NCBI GenBank assembly: GCA_902569415.1
Contig: CACFUH010000004.1
Coordinates: 1 to 51,463, forward strand
Reading direction: 5' to 3'
DNA length: 51,463 nucleotides
Source: an uncultured Pelagibacteraceae bacterium
GTDB taxonomy: Bacteria; Pseudomonadota; Alphaproteobacteria; Pelagibacterales; Pelagibacteraceae
A program made the translations under genes and the position numbers. Below are positions 16,992 to 25,993 of this stretch, piece after piece. The notes beneath the pieces are model-generated. The model was not told the DNA's origin and did no database searches. It saw only the letters and a program-made list of their open reading frames with translations. Position 1 is the first letter of the stretch. Every line of letters begins with the position of its first letter.

Positions 16992-19349
16992 ATGTTAAGA
17001 ATTACTGGCTATAGTGATAAGTACCAAGCTTTCCCTGGAGAGGAAATTAAGTTTTATGTAAATGCGGAAAAAAACGAAAACTATGATGTGCAAATTATAA
17101 GACTTATTCATGGAGACACCAATCCCGAAGGTCCTGGTTATAAAGACGAAGAAATAGGTGCCGAGTGTAATAAAACATTTCAAGGCAGAAATCAGAGAAT
17201 TCATGGAGGTTCATATATAATAATTCCTCAAGACGATAGATTGAATACAACAAGTTTCACACTACAAGCTTATATTTTTCCAACAACACCAGAAAAAGGT
17301 AAACAAGGAATTCTTACTAAATGGAATGATAAAGCTAAAAGTGGTTTTGGTCTTTTTATAGATGAGAACAAATGTTTATCAGTCATGATTGGAGATGGAG
17401 GGGGCCAGGTTACTACTCTTTCGAGTGAAAAAGAATTAATGAGAAAAGTTTGGTATTTAGTTGCAGCTACTTACGATGCTGAGACAGGAAAATTAAAACT
17501 TTATCAAGAACCTTGCGTAACACCTACAAATGGTGGCTTAGGAATGTCCTTACTTCATCCTGCAGATGAAACAACTTCTTATGTTGAGTCAGTAAATAAT
17601 TTAAAACCTAGAGCTAATGATGCGCCCTTTTTAATGGCAGCATGTACTCTTAATGATAGATCAGGAAGACATATTCATGGTGGACATTACAAAGAAGCAT
17701 TAAATCCAATTGAATTACCAGAACAAACATTAACTTATAATGGTAAAATAGATAGACCAAGACTGAGTAAAAAAGCTTTATCGAAATCTGAAATAGAATC
17801 TTTAGCAAGAGGATACAGTGGATGCACATCTGAACTTAGATCTGAGGTAGTAGGAGCGTGGGACTTTCATGCAAATATAACAAAAAATATAGCCTCTACT
17901 CATATAATTGACACTACATCTAATCATTTAAACGGATTTATTATTAATTTACCTTGCAGAGGTATGACAGGTTATAATTGGACTGCAGATGAAATGGTTT
18001 TTCATCACAAACCAGAAGAATATGGCGCAATTCATTTTCATGATGATGATATAGATGATGCAAGATGGGATGTAGACTTTACATTTAAAATTCCTGATAT
18101 AATTCGAAGTGGAGTTTACGCTGCAAGACTAAGAATTAACGGTGAAGAATCAGCGGAAACTGAGGATTTTATTCCATTTGTAATAAAACCACCCAAAGGA
18201 AAAGCAACATCCAAACTTTGTTTTGTATTGCCAACGAATAGCTATATAGCATATTCAAACGACAATCTGGGAACTAATTCAGTTGTAGCACAATTGCTAG
18301 CAGGAAAAGTTCCTGTTTTAGCTGCATCAGATTTATATCTAAATGAACATAGAGAGTATGGCTTATCAACATATTCTAAACATTCTGATGGTAGTGGTGT
18401 TGCTATCTCTTCTAGACTAAGACCAATTTTAAATATGAGACCTAAATATAGACATTGGCTTTCACCTTCGCTTTGGCAATTAAATGCAGATTTACATTTA
18501 ACTGACTGGTTGGAAGAGAAAAAAATTGATTTTGATGTAGTCACTGATGAAGATTTACATTTAGAAGGAGTAGAACTATTAAATCGATACAAATGTGTTT
18601 TAACTGGTTCGCATCCTGAGTATAGCTCAGAAAAAATGTTAGCTGCTTATGAGCAGTATCAATTAAATGGTGGAAGATGGATTTATTTAGGTTCTGATGG
18701 ATTTTATTGGATAAGTGAATACCATCCTGACAATCCAAACATAATTGAAGTAAGAAAAGGTGAGGCAGGAACAAGAGCATGGACTGCTAACCCAGGAGAA
18801 TACAATAATGCTTTTGATGGAAAATATGGAGGAATGTGGAGAGCAAGAGGAAGAATACCATCAAAGGTTTGTGGATTAACTTTTACTGCTTATGGTTTTG
18901 ATGTCAGTTCATATTATAAAAGATGTCCTGATAGTGAAAGACCAGAGTGCTCATGGATTTTTGATGGAGTCGGTAAAGATGAAGTTATCGGAGATTTTGG
19001 TTTAGTAGGTGGAGGTGCTGCAGGTTTAGAACTTGATAGATATGATTTAGAGTTTGGAACTCCTCATAACGCATATTTGTTAGCTAGATCTGAAAATCAT
19101 ACAAACTTAATGATGCAAGTTAATGAGGAAATTCATTTTACAGTAAGAGGTTTTTATGGTGGAGGTACAGAAAACCCAATGGTAAGAGCTGACATGATTT
19201 ATTATAAAACTCCAAACGATGGAGCTTTGTTTGCGCCAGGTTCATTATCTTGGTGCGGAAGTTTATCTTATAACAATTATAATAATAATGTTTCAAAAAT
19301 TTTAGAGAATGCAATTAAAGGATTTTTAAAAGAAGGGCCATTACCATAA
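16992..19349 (+). CDS. N,N-dimethylformamidase-like large subunit
   Basis: A 785-residue enzyme resembling the beta subunit of N,N-dimethylformamidase, which hydrolyses dimethylformamide to dimethylamine and formate at a mononuclear iron. An N-terminal beta domain is followed by a LamG-like jelly roll (about 75-275) and a C-terminal glutamine-amidotransferase-like catalytic domain (from about 400: LCFVLPTNSYIAYSND). The iron site should include H541 and E543 (GSHPEYSS) and a tyrosine upstream, most likely Y461 in LSTYSKHSDGSG; in the Paracoccus enzyme I recall Tyr440, His519 and Glu521. Its stop overlaps the next start by 1 base. The neighbours (SSS symporter, alcohol dehydrogenase, hydrolases) suggest an imported amide is broken down. 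Confidence 0.85.
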   Translation: MLRITGYSDKYQAFPGEEIKFYVNAEKNENYDVQIIRLIHGDTNPEGPGYKDEEIGAECNKTFQGRNQRIHGGSYIIIPQDDRLNTTSFTLQAYIFPTTPEKGKQGILTKWNDKAKSGFGLFIDENKCLSVMIGDGGGQVTTLSSEKELMRKVWYLVAATYDAETGKLKLYQEPCVTPTNGGLGMSLLHPADETTSYVESVNNLKPRANDAPFLMAACTLNDRSGRHIHGGHYKEALNPIELPEQTLTYNGKIDRPRLSKKALSKSEIESLARGYSGCTSELRSEVVGAWDFHANITKNIASTHIIDTTSNHLNGFIINLPCRGMTGYNWTADEMVFHHKPEEYGAIHFHDDDIDDARWDVDFTFKIPDIIRSGVYAARLRINGEESAETEDFIPFVIKPPKGKATSKLCFVLPTNSYIAYSNDNLGTNSVVAQLLAGKVPVLAASDLYLNEHREYGLSTYSKHSDGSGVAISSRLRPILNMRPKYRHWLSPSLWQLNADLHLTDWLEEKKIDFDVVTDEDLHLEGVELLNRYKCVLTGSHPEYSSEKMLAAYEQYQLNGGRWIYLGSDGFYWISEYHPDNPNIIEVRKGEAGTRAWTANPGEYNNAFDGKYGGMWRARGRIPSKVCGLTFTAYGFDVSSYYKRCPDSERPECSWIFDGVGKDEVIGDFGLVGGGAAGLELDRYDLEFGTPHNAYLLARSENHTNLMMQVNEEIHFTVRGFYGGGTENPMVRADMIYYKTPNDGALFAPGSLSWCGSLSYNNYNNNVSKILENAIKGFLKEGPLP

Positions 19350-19717
19350 TGAACAAACCTCAATTTACAAGACCAGAGGGAACAGGCGGTAAAAGCGTTT
19401 TAGGATCTGACAATGACACACCCTTGAATGAACTAGAAAAGAATGCTCTAGGAAATTTAGATGAAGATAAATTAACTGAACTTGCTAAGTGTCTTTTTAC
19501 ATTAAACAATAGACGTTATGGACCTATACCAGGGGCGTATATGGTAATGTGTACAAAACCTAACAAAGAATGGTGTGTGGCGCAACTTAATGCTGATAGA
19601 GCAAAGCCTTTTATTCTTTTTGAAGATAAAGTTTTTAGTTCAATTGAAAAAGCACAGGAAGAAGCAGAAAGAATTAAAAAAGAACGTGGCGAGTCAGCGC
19701 CAATGCGTTGTACCTAA
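19349..19717 (+). CDS. Small conserved hypothetical of the formamidase operon
   Basis: A 122-residue soluble protein that I do not recognise. It starts with a proline/glycine-rich, probably disordered segment (QFTRPEGTGGKSVLGSDNDT), then a helix (PLNELEKNALGNL...LAKCLFTLNNRRYGPIP) and a compact alpha/beta part with GAYMVMCTK and EWCVAQLNADRAKPFILFEDKVF. Four cysteines are present, including one two residues from the end. The ATG overlaps the stop of the amidase large subunit (TAATG), so translation is coupled. A third subunit, a maturation factor for the iron site or a protein that senses the amide are all possible; the sequence does not decide. Confidence 0.7.
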   Translation: MNKPQFTRPEGTGGKSVLGSDNDTPLNELEKNALGNLDEDKLTELAKCLFTLNNRRYGPIPGAYMVMCTKPNKEWCVAQLNADRAKPFILFEDKVFSSIEKAQEEAERIKKERGESAPMRCT

Positions 19718-19731
19718 AGTGAAAGGATTAA

Positions 19732-21798
19732 ATGTCCGAAAAATCTCTTTGGTTATTAATATTTATATTAGTTTATGCAGCATTTTGTTTTTTTTGGGGT
19801 GTAAGAGGATCTAATTATAATTCTGATAGTCCAGAAAAATTTTACTTAGCAAATAAAAATGTATCTTCTTGGGTTTTTTTCTTTGCCGCAACAGCAGCCA
19901 CTTTTTCAGGGTTAACAGTAATATCCCAAACAAATTTAATTTTTAATGATGGTTTTCAATATGTAGGAACAGCTTTTATTGCAATAACAGTACCACTTGG
20001 AAGTATATTTTTTTTTAAGCGTCAGTGGATGTTAAGTAGAAAATTTGGATATATTACACCGGGTGAAATGTATTATGATTACTATAAAAGTGACACTATT
20101 CGAGTCTTATCTGTTTTAGTAACTTTTTTTATAGCAATTCCACTTATAGCAGTTTTTTTTGGAGCAACTGGTTATTTGATAAATATTTTAAGCGAAGGTT
20201 ATGTCTCTAGAGAAATGGGAATGTGGGTAGTTTCTACAATTGTACTTTTTTATGTTACAAGAGGGGGATTTAAATCAATTGTTAGCGTTGGTGTTGTTCA
20301 GTCATGGTTATATTTTGTAACTGTAATTCTTTTAGGCATTATTATTTATTCTTTTATTGGTGATTTAAATTCATTTGGTAAATCATTAGCAAAAATTGCA
20401 AGTACCTCAATTAGTTCATGGGGAAATACAAATGGTTACGGTGGTGGAGACTATAACGGATATTTTGCATTACCAGGAGTTATTCAATGGGTTGCAGGTT
20501 TAGGTAAAAACGAAGCAGTTGGTGGTCCGTGGACGGCAATGATGATATTTACTTTTACAGTAACATTTATGGGAATTATTCTTTCACCTTCTTTTTCTAT
20601 GTGGAGTTACTCTGCAAAACATCCAAAAGTATTTTCATATTACCAAATATGGGGTTCTGCAGTAGTAGTAGGTTTATTATTATTTATTTTTACAACATTA
20701 CAAGGTATTGGTGCAAGTTTGTTAGGAGCTAATCCAGAAATAAACAGTAATGGCTTAGCAATTAGTAATTTACTCCCAGAGATACCAAACAATGATCACT
20801 CATTAATAATTTATCATATTATAAATTTAATGGACGAATATGCTCTTTGGTTAACAGGCTTATTAGCAGTTGGAATAATTGCAGCTCTTCAATCAACAGC
20901 TTCAGCATTATTAATGACTTCGGGTAGTATTATTACTAGAGATTTATACAAAGCTTATGTAAACAAAAATATACCTTGGGAAAAAGAACTCGCTGTTGCT
21001 AGAATTATTATGCTACTAATTTTTTTAGCTTCACTTTATTTAGCTACGTTTGCTAAACCCGCAATGGTAATTTTTAGTGGAATTTCGATAGCAATAGCTT
21101 TTCAGTTCATTATTGTTTTATTAGGATTGCTATGGTTCCCTTGGATTACCAAAGGAGCAGCAATGTCTGGTTTAATTATTGGAATCATTATTGTTATTTT
21201 AACTGAAACGATTGGACAGCAAATTACTGGAAATAGATTGCCTTGGGGTAGATGGCCTTTAACAATTCATTCAGGAGTATGGGGTTTAATATTTAACGTA
21301 TTTATTTGTTTTTCTATTTCTGGTTTTTCAAATATTACAAAGATTGATATGTACAGATCTCATAGACAAAAATTTCATGATTTTTTAAATGATCATATGG
21401 GCCTACATCCTAGTAGAACAAAATTAAGATCGTTTGCATATGTAATAGCTTTAATTTGGTTGTTTTTTGGTGTTGGACCTGGACAAGTTTTAGGTAATAA
21501 TTTTTTTGGAGAACCTGGAGCAGGATATGAAGCGTGGATTTTAAAAATACCATCTATTTGGGGATATCAACTAATATGGTGGTTTTTTGGAATAGGTCTA
21601 ATTTGGTTTTTATCTAATAAAATGGATTTATCAACTTTGCCAAATAAGCCTATTCAACCTAATGATTTGTATCAACCACCAGATGAGGTCCAAGGAGAAG
21701 TAAATTATATTGACAAAGTTGGCACAGGATATGGATGGATTTTAATTCTTATAGGAATAGCAATATTTTCAATAGTGTTTTATGTTTACTTTGTATAA
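19732..21798 (+). CDS. Sodium:solute symporter (SSS family)
   Basis: A 688-residue inner-membrane protein with about 13-14 helices, typical of the SSS family (PutP, PanF, SglT). The first helix WLLIFILVYAAFCFFWG is followed by the family motif region SSWVFFFAATAATFSGLTV, where polar residues form the sodium and substrate sites; the stretch GIIAALQSTASALLMTSGSI matches the conserved SSS signature near helix 8. The protein is longer than average because of a C-terminal loop and two extra helices (about 560-688). In the operon it lies 14 bases after the 122-residue protein, and probably imports the amide or its precursor with sodium. Confidence 0.9.
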   Translation: MSEKSLWLLIFILVYAAFCFFWGVRGSNYNSDSPEKFYLANKNVSSWVFFFAATAATFSGLTVISQTNLIFNDGFQYVGTAFIAITVPLGSIFFFKRQWMLSRKFGYITPGEMYYDYYKSDTIRVLSVLVTFFIAIPLIAVFFGATGYLINILSEGYVSREMGMWVVSTIVLFYVTRGGFKSIVSVGVVQSWLYFVTVILLGIIIYSFIGDLNSFGKSLAKIASTSISSWGNTNGYGGGDYNGYFALPGVIQWVAGLGKNEAVGGPWTAMMIFTFTVTFMGIILSPSFSMWSYSAKHPKVFSYYQIWGSAVVVGLLLFIFTTLQGIGASLLGANPEINSNGLAISNLLPEIPNNDHSLIIYHIINLMDEYALWLTGLLAVGIIAALQSTASALLMTSGSIITRDLYKAYVNKNIPWEKELAVARIIMLLIFLASLYLATFAKPAMVIFSGISIAIAFQFIIVLLGLLWFPWITKGAAMSGLIIGIIIVILTETIGQQITGNRLPWGRWPLTIHSGVWGLIFNVFICFSISGFSNITKIDMYRSHRQKFHDFLNDHMGLHPSRTKLRSFAYVIALIWLFFGVGPGQVLGNNFFGEPGAGYEAWILKIPSIWGYQLIWWFFGIGLIWFLSNKMDLSTLPNKPIQPNDLYQPPDEVQGEVNYIDKVGTGYGWILILIGIAIFSIVFYVYFV

Positions 21799-21804
21799 TA
21801 ATTT

Positions 21805-22974
21805 ATGACTTTGAATTCTTTTCAATTTAATACAACACCTGGTCTTCGTTATGGAAGTGGTCAAGCAAAAGATTCTTGTAAAGAAATTTCCAATAAACTA
21901 GGTCAAAGTATTCTTTTTATCACCGATAAAGGTCTAATGTCATTGGGCTTAACAGAACAAACTTTAAAAGAATTAAAAAAAATTAGTTCTGTTGAAATTT
22001 TTGATGATGTTGAAGCAGATCCTTCCAAAAAAACTCTTCATAAAGCAATTGAAGTTGGAAAAAAAATTAAAGCAACAGGTGTTATTGGTTTTGGAGGAGG
22101 CTCTTCCATGGATGTAGCTAAACTTACAGCTTTAATACTTGGCTCTGGTGAAAATTTAGAAGAAGCATGGGGAGTTGCAAACGCAAAAGGACCGCGCTTA
22201 CCTCTTGTTTTAATTCCAACTACTGCAGGCACAGGATCAGAAGTTACACCTGTATCTATTATAACTGTTGGAGAGGAGGAAAAAAAAGGAGTTTCTTCAT
22301 CAATAATATTACCTGATTTAGCTATATTAGATCCTGATTTAACTTTAGGTCTTCCAGCAGGTACTACAGCAGCAACAGGAATTGATGCTATGGTCCACGC
22401 AATTGAAGCATACGCATCATCAAGTAAAAATAATAACCCTATTTCAAAAATGTTATCAATAGAAGCTTTAAAATTACTTGGTGGATCTATAGAGAAGGCA
22501 GTATTTGAAGGTTCAAATGTTGAAGCAAGAGGAAATATGTTAATAGGAGCAATGTTAGCTGGTAAAGCGTTTGCTAATTCTCCAGTTGCAGCAGTTCATG
22601 CTCTTGCATATCCGATTGGTGGAACTTTTCATGTTTCTCACGGACTTTCAAATTCTTTGGTGTTACCATATGTCCTAAGGTTCAATAGTGTAGATTCAAA
22701 AGCTTCAAAAGATTATGCCGAACTAGCTCCATATGTTTTTCCAGAAATAGATACTAATAGAGGAGCTCAATCTGTATGTGCAGAATTTATAGATAAATTA
22801 GAAAGTTTATCAAAAAAATTAGGATTACCACAAAAGTTAAGAGAAGTGGATATTCCTAAAAATGCGTGTGAAAAAATGGCAAAAGATGCAATGAAACAAA
22901 CAAGATTGTTAGTTAACAATCCAAGAGAAGTGACAGAAAAAGACGCACTTAACATTTATCATTCAGCTTGGTAG
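21805..22974 (+). CDS. Iron-containing (group III) alcohol dehydrogenase
   Basis: A 389-residue Fe-ADH. The NAD-binding GFGGGSSMDVAK motif lies near residue 95, followed by PTTAGTGSEVTPVSI. Metal ligands by comparison with FucO are the Asp and His of GIDAMVHAIEAY and the two histidines of HALAYPIGGTFHVSHG. It should interconvert an alcohol and an aldehyde or 2-oxo compound with NAD. It is 6 bases downstream of the symporter gene, so it probably oxidises a hydroxyl group on the imported compound or on the amide-hydrolysis product. Which substrate is unknown. Confidence 0.9.
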   Translation: MTLNSFQFNTTPGLRYGSGQAKDSCKEISNKLGQSILFITDKGLMSLGLTEQTLKELKKISSVEIFDDVEADPSKKTLHKAIEVGKKIKATGVIGFGGGSSMDVAKLTALILGSGENLEEAWGVANAKGPRLPLVLIPTTAGTGSEVTPVSIITVGEEEKKGVSSSIILPDLAILDPDLTLGLPAGTTAATGIDAMVHAIEAYASSSKNNNPISKMLSIEALKLLGGSIEKAVFEGSNVEARGNMLIGAMLAGKAFANSPVAAVHALAYPIGGTFHVSHGLSNSLVLPYVLRFNSVDSKASKDYAELAPYVFPEIDTNRGAQSVCAEFIDKLESLSKKLGLPQKLREVDIPKNACEKMAKDAMKQTRLLVNNPREVTEKDALNIYHSAW

Positions 22975-22986
22975 AATAAAATATAT

Positions 22987-23823
22987 ATGAAAGAAAAAGA
23001 TAAAGATATTTTTGAACAAACAACAAAGTTTAATACTGGTATTAAATTATACATGTTCCAAACAGGTGTAATAAAAACAAAATTAAAATTTATAAAAATG
23101 AATCAAGGTGAAGAACCTTATGAAATTCCCGTGCCATGGTTTTTAATCAAACATCCAGAAGGAGACGTAATTATTGATGGAGGAATGCCAATAGAGGCAG
23201 CGCTTGATAAACACAAACACTGGGGCCATGTTGTTGAGGCTTACGACCCAGTTATGAAAGCGTCAGAATGGTGTAAAGACATGGTAAAAAGCGTTAATAC
23301 GAATCCTGAAGATGTTAAATATGTTATACAAACTCATCTTCATCTTGATCATTCGGGTGCTATAGGGCATTTTCCAAATGCAACACACATCACTCAAAAG
23401 GTAGAATATGATTATGCTTATAATCCAGATTGGTTTTCGCAACCGGCTTATATAAAAGCAGACTTTGATAAACCAAATATACGTTGGAAGTTTTTACAGG
23501 GAAGAAAAACAGATTTTTATGATGTTTATGGAGATGGAGTTATAAAATTAATATTTACACCTGGACATACACCAGGTCATCAATCTGTATTAGTTAATCT
23601 ACCTAAAACTGGTTATATGTTATTTACCGGTGATGCATGTTATACAGGAGACCATTGGTGTGATAAATGCTTACCAGGTTTAGTAGCATCTTCATCTGAT
23701 GCTGCAGATTCAGTTAAAAAATTAAGACAAGTTGCAAAAGAATATAATGCAAAAGTTGTTTGGGGTCATGATCCAGTTACTTGGTTAGATTGGAAAAAAG
23801 CTCCAATGTTTTATTACGATTAG
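22987..23823 (+). CDS. Metallo-beta-lactamase-fold hydrolase, N-acyl homoserine lactonase-like
   Basis: A 278-residue MBL-fold enzyme of the AttM/AiiB lactonase group. The dinuclear zinc motif is H117-x-H119-x-D121-H122 (THLHLDHSGA), with further ligands in FTPGHTPGHQS, FTGDACY and WGHDP. It probably opens a lactone ring; family members act on acyl-homoserine lactones and gamma-butyrolactone-type rings. As the last gene of the formamidase operon, 12 bases after the alcohol dehydrogenase, its more likely job is metabolic: opening a lactone formed by alcohol dehydrogenase oxidation. It ends 2 bases from the converging GST gene. Confidence 0.88.
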   Translation: MKEKDKDIFEQTTKFNTGIKLYMFQTGVIKTKLKFIKMNQGEEPYEIPVPWFLIKHPEGDVIIDGGMPIEAALDKHKHWGHVVEAYDPVMKASEWCKDMVKSVNTNPEDVKYVIQTHLHLDHSGAIGHFPNATHITQKVEYDYAYNPDWFSQPAYIKADFDKPNIRWKFLQGRKTDFYDVYGDGVIKLIFTPGHTPGHQSVLVNLPKTGYMLFTGDACYTGDHWCDKCLPGLVASSSDAADSVKKLRQVAKEYNAKVVWGHDPVTWLDWKKAPMFYYD

Positions 23824-23825
23824 TT

Positions 23826-24419
23826 TTAAACTGGAACTGTTGATTTCATAAATTTATTTTTTATAAATTTTTCAAACCAGGCAGTTAGATCTTTATTATT
23901 TTTCTTCCACTCATCATTGTATCTAAAGATTGTATAATCTAGTGCACATCCTATTGTTATTTGATCCATAGTTAAATTATTTTCATCATAATTGTTCCAA
24001 TTATTTTCTAGCCATTCGATGGTTCTTTTAATCCTAACCTCTTGTTTACTGATAAAATTTTTACTCTTTTCATTTTCTGGTCTTATGATTTCCATTCTTC
24101 TTTCTAACACTGCTTCCATTAAACCATTAGCGATAGAAGTTACATTCATTATTTGCCAATAATTTTTTTTTGGAAACAAAGTATTTTTTTTTGAAATCGA
24201 ATCTAGGTATAAACATATATTATCACTATCTGTAATTGATTCCTGTCCAACTAGAAGTGTTGGAATTTTTCTCAATGGATTATGTTTATCTAAAAAATCA
24301 GATTCATATACATTTATAATTTTTTCTTCTAAATTAATTTCTTGTACTAAAGCTGTAATTTTAGTCTTTCTTCCAAAGGGAGAATTTGGACCATTGTATA
24401 ATATCATTTGGTCTTGCAT
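23826..24419 (-). CDS. Glutathione S-transferase family protein
   Basis: A 197-residue GST-like protein: an N-terminal thioredoxin-fold domain (ILYNGPNSPFGRKTKIT, where S/F-G-R replaces the Ser or Cys of other classes; NPLRKIPTLL with the cis-proline; ESITDSDNICLYLD with the glutathione gamma-glutamyl site) and a helical C-terminal domain. A role in conjugation or reduction is likely, but no substrate can be named. It is last on the minus strand in the run after the PxpABC-like genes; the 5-base gap to the preceding 66-residue ORF suggests the same transcript. Confidence 0.85.
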   Translation of the reverse strand: MQDQMILYNGPNSPFGRKTKITALVQEINLEEKIINVYESDFLDKHNPLRKIPTLLVGQESITDSDNICLYLDSISKKNTLFPKKNYWQIMNVTSIANGLMEAVLERRMEIIRPENEKSKNFISKQEVRIKRTIEWLENNWNNYDENNLTMDQITIGCALDYTIFRYNDEWKKNNKDLTAWFEKFIKNKFMKSTVPV

Positions 24420-24424
24420 AAGAT

Positions 24425-24625
24425 TTATAATTTACAAATTAAAGAAAATATATTGATTACTAGAAAAGTTGTAATTTCATCTTTTAGTTCCTCGTAATTT
24501 ACATATCTTCTGTCTGTAGAAGATAACGCAATATCAACCAAACTTTTTGTTTCTTCTTCAGATATACCTATGTCATCTGAAAGATTTTTGATTAATTTTA
24601 AGTATTCAACTTTCTTATTTGTCAT
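24425..24625 (-). CDS. Small hypothetical protein
   Basis: A 66-residue predicted protein whose ATG overlaps the stop of the biotin carrier gene by 4 bases (ATGA). This and the 5-base gap to the next gene are the main reasons to believe it is real. It begins with charged helices (YLKLIKNLSDDIGISEEETKSLVDIAL) and ends with a hydrophobic stretch (TTFLVINIFSLICKL). No function is recognised. It has no copy of the tails or repeats seen in other proteins of this operon. Confidence 0.5.
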   Translation of the reverse strand: MTNKKVEYLKLIKNLSDDIGISEEETKSLVDIALSSTDRRYVNYEELKDEITTFLVINIFSLICKL

Positions 24626-24840
24626 TCAATTATTATCGCAACTGTATCTGGGTCAATGCCTTCCTGATCATTCACAACATTAACTTTTGTTACTGTTCCA
24701 TCAACTGGTGAGTCATGATGTACTTCTGTTTTCATTACTTCCATAATAAATAATGTATCTCCTTTTTTAACTGCATCACCTTCTTTAACTAAAACTTTCC
24801 ACATATTTCCAGGTACAGTTGTTTTAACTTCTGTTGTCAT
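24622..24840 (-). CDS. Biotinyl carrier domain protein (BCCP-like)
   Basis: A 72-residue stand-alone biotin/lipoyl attachment domain. The biotin-accepting lysine is K37 in the motif EVMKTE, a slight variant of the canonical E-A-M-K-M. The short length with no N-terminal extension suits small carriers that serve biotin-dependent carboxylases. It lies 17 bases after the PxpC-like gene and in the same operon as a biotin carboxylase fused to PxpB, so it is probably the swinging arm between them. Confidence 0.9.
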   Translation of the reverse strand: MTTEVKTTVPGNMWKVLVKEGDAVKKGDTLFIMEVMKTEVHHDSPVDGTVTKVNVVNDQEGIDPDTVAIIIE

Positions 24841-24857
24841 AAATATCTTTAATTTAT

Positions 24858-25985
24858 CTAATCAAAATATCTAATTTTAATTGATTTCATTCCTCTTCTT
24901 TCCATTAATTTAGTTCTTATTTTTTCATTCATTCTTTCTTTGTCAAAATCAATAATCTTTATATGATTAATTTTAATTTTTTTCTTTTTGTCATTTAAAT
25001 CAGTACCTTTTTTTGACGATATCACACTAATTTCACTACAAATTTGAGTTTGTTCTGATCGTAATTCTTGAGCTTTATCAACAGATATTTTTACAAAATT
25101 AAAACTATCACCTGGTTTTGCTTGGCCAAGTTTCCAAAAAGATGCAGAAGGAACAGTGTAAGGAACAATAAATCCACCCATACTAGGACCATCATTGACT
25201 AATATAATTGGAGTTTGTCCAGCCAAGTTTATAGCTCCTGCAGGATATCCTTGATCAATAATGTTCGAAGGAAAAGTTCCATGCTCTAATCCTTTATTAG
25301 TTGCTTTTTCAGCAAAAGACCATTTTGGCCCATCTAACCTATAACCTGTTCTGTCACTTTTAGACTGAAGTTTCCAGTCAGCATTTAAAAACATTTTATG
25401 ACCTTTGTCATCTACCCAATCATCATTTGGTCCTTTAACAACTTCTATTGACCATTTTTTATTTGTAGACATTACTGGGATAGAATCTTTTTTAATTTTT
25501 CTTCCAGGATATGACTTAGATTTATTTAAAGGAATAATTTGACCATCTTGTATTGCTTTACCATCTATTCCACCAACCCCTGCTTTGTGAAAAGTAGATC
25601 TTGAGCCGAGCCAAGGCGTGGTATTTATCCCACCAGAAAAGGCAATGTAAGCTCTAGCACCTACTGTTGCATAAGACATTTCTAAAATTTGGTCTTTTTT
25701 GACTGCTAAACTTTCCCACAATGGAACAAGCTTTCCATCTATCTTTGGATTCATGTTAGCTCCAGTTATTGCAATAATTCTATCACTATCAAATTTAAGT
25801 GTTGGACCCATAAACTGACACTCTAATGCAGCTGCTCCAGATTCATTTTCCACTAAAATATTTGCAAGCCTAAAAGACCAACTATCCATTGGACCCGAGG
25901 AAGGAAAACCTTGATTTAAAGTTCCAATTCTTCCAGGATAATCCTGAACGGACGTTTCTAAACCTTTTTTAATTACTTGAACCAT
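24858..25985 (-). CDS. PxpC/KipA-like (AHS2) subunit with C-terminal tail
   Basis: A 375-residue protein of the AHS2 family (5-oxoprolinase subunit C, KipA, the C-terminal part of urea carboxylase). Family features include VQDYPGRIGTLNQGFPSSGPMD at the start and a central NIIDQGYPAGAINLAGQTPI block followed by GPSMGGF. With PxpA and PxpB it should drive ATP-dependent ring opening of a cyclic amide such as 5-oxoproline. The family fold ends near residue 305. Beyond that lies a 70-residue extension, lysine-rich, ending in a 34-residue tail (342-375) related to the tails of the importer ATPase and the 170-residue protein of this operon. This extension is not usual for the family as far as I know. 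Confidence 0.9.
   Translation of the reverse strand: MVQVIKKGLETSVQDYPGRIGTLNQGFPSSGPMDSWSFRLANILVENESGAAALECQFMGPTLKFDSDRIIAITGANMNPKIDGKLVPLWESLAVKKDQILEMSYATVGARAYIAFSGGINTTPWLGSRSTFHKAGVGGIDGKAIQDGQIIPLNKSKSYPGRKIKKDSIPVMSTNKKWSIEVVKGPNDDWVDDKGHKMFLNADWKLQSKSDRTGYRLDGPKWSFAEKATNKGLEHGTFPSNIIDQGYPAGAINLAGQTPIILVNDGPSMGGFIVPYTVPSASFWKLGQAKPGDSFNFVKISVDKAQELRSEQTQICSEISVISSKKGTDLNDKKKKIKINHIKIIDFDKERMNEKIRTKLMERRGMKSIKIRYFD
24861..24962 (-). other. C-terminal tail segment of the PxpC-like protein
   Basis: Encodes residues 342-375, from IKIIDFDK to IKIRYFD. The same frame of residues appears at the end of the 170-residue protein (IKVIDYSK ... IKIVYFD) and, shortened, at the end of the importer ATPase (LKVVDFDK ... 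IKIKTF). Confidence 0.85.
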
Positions 25986-25993
25986 ATTCTTTT

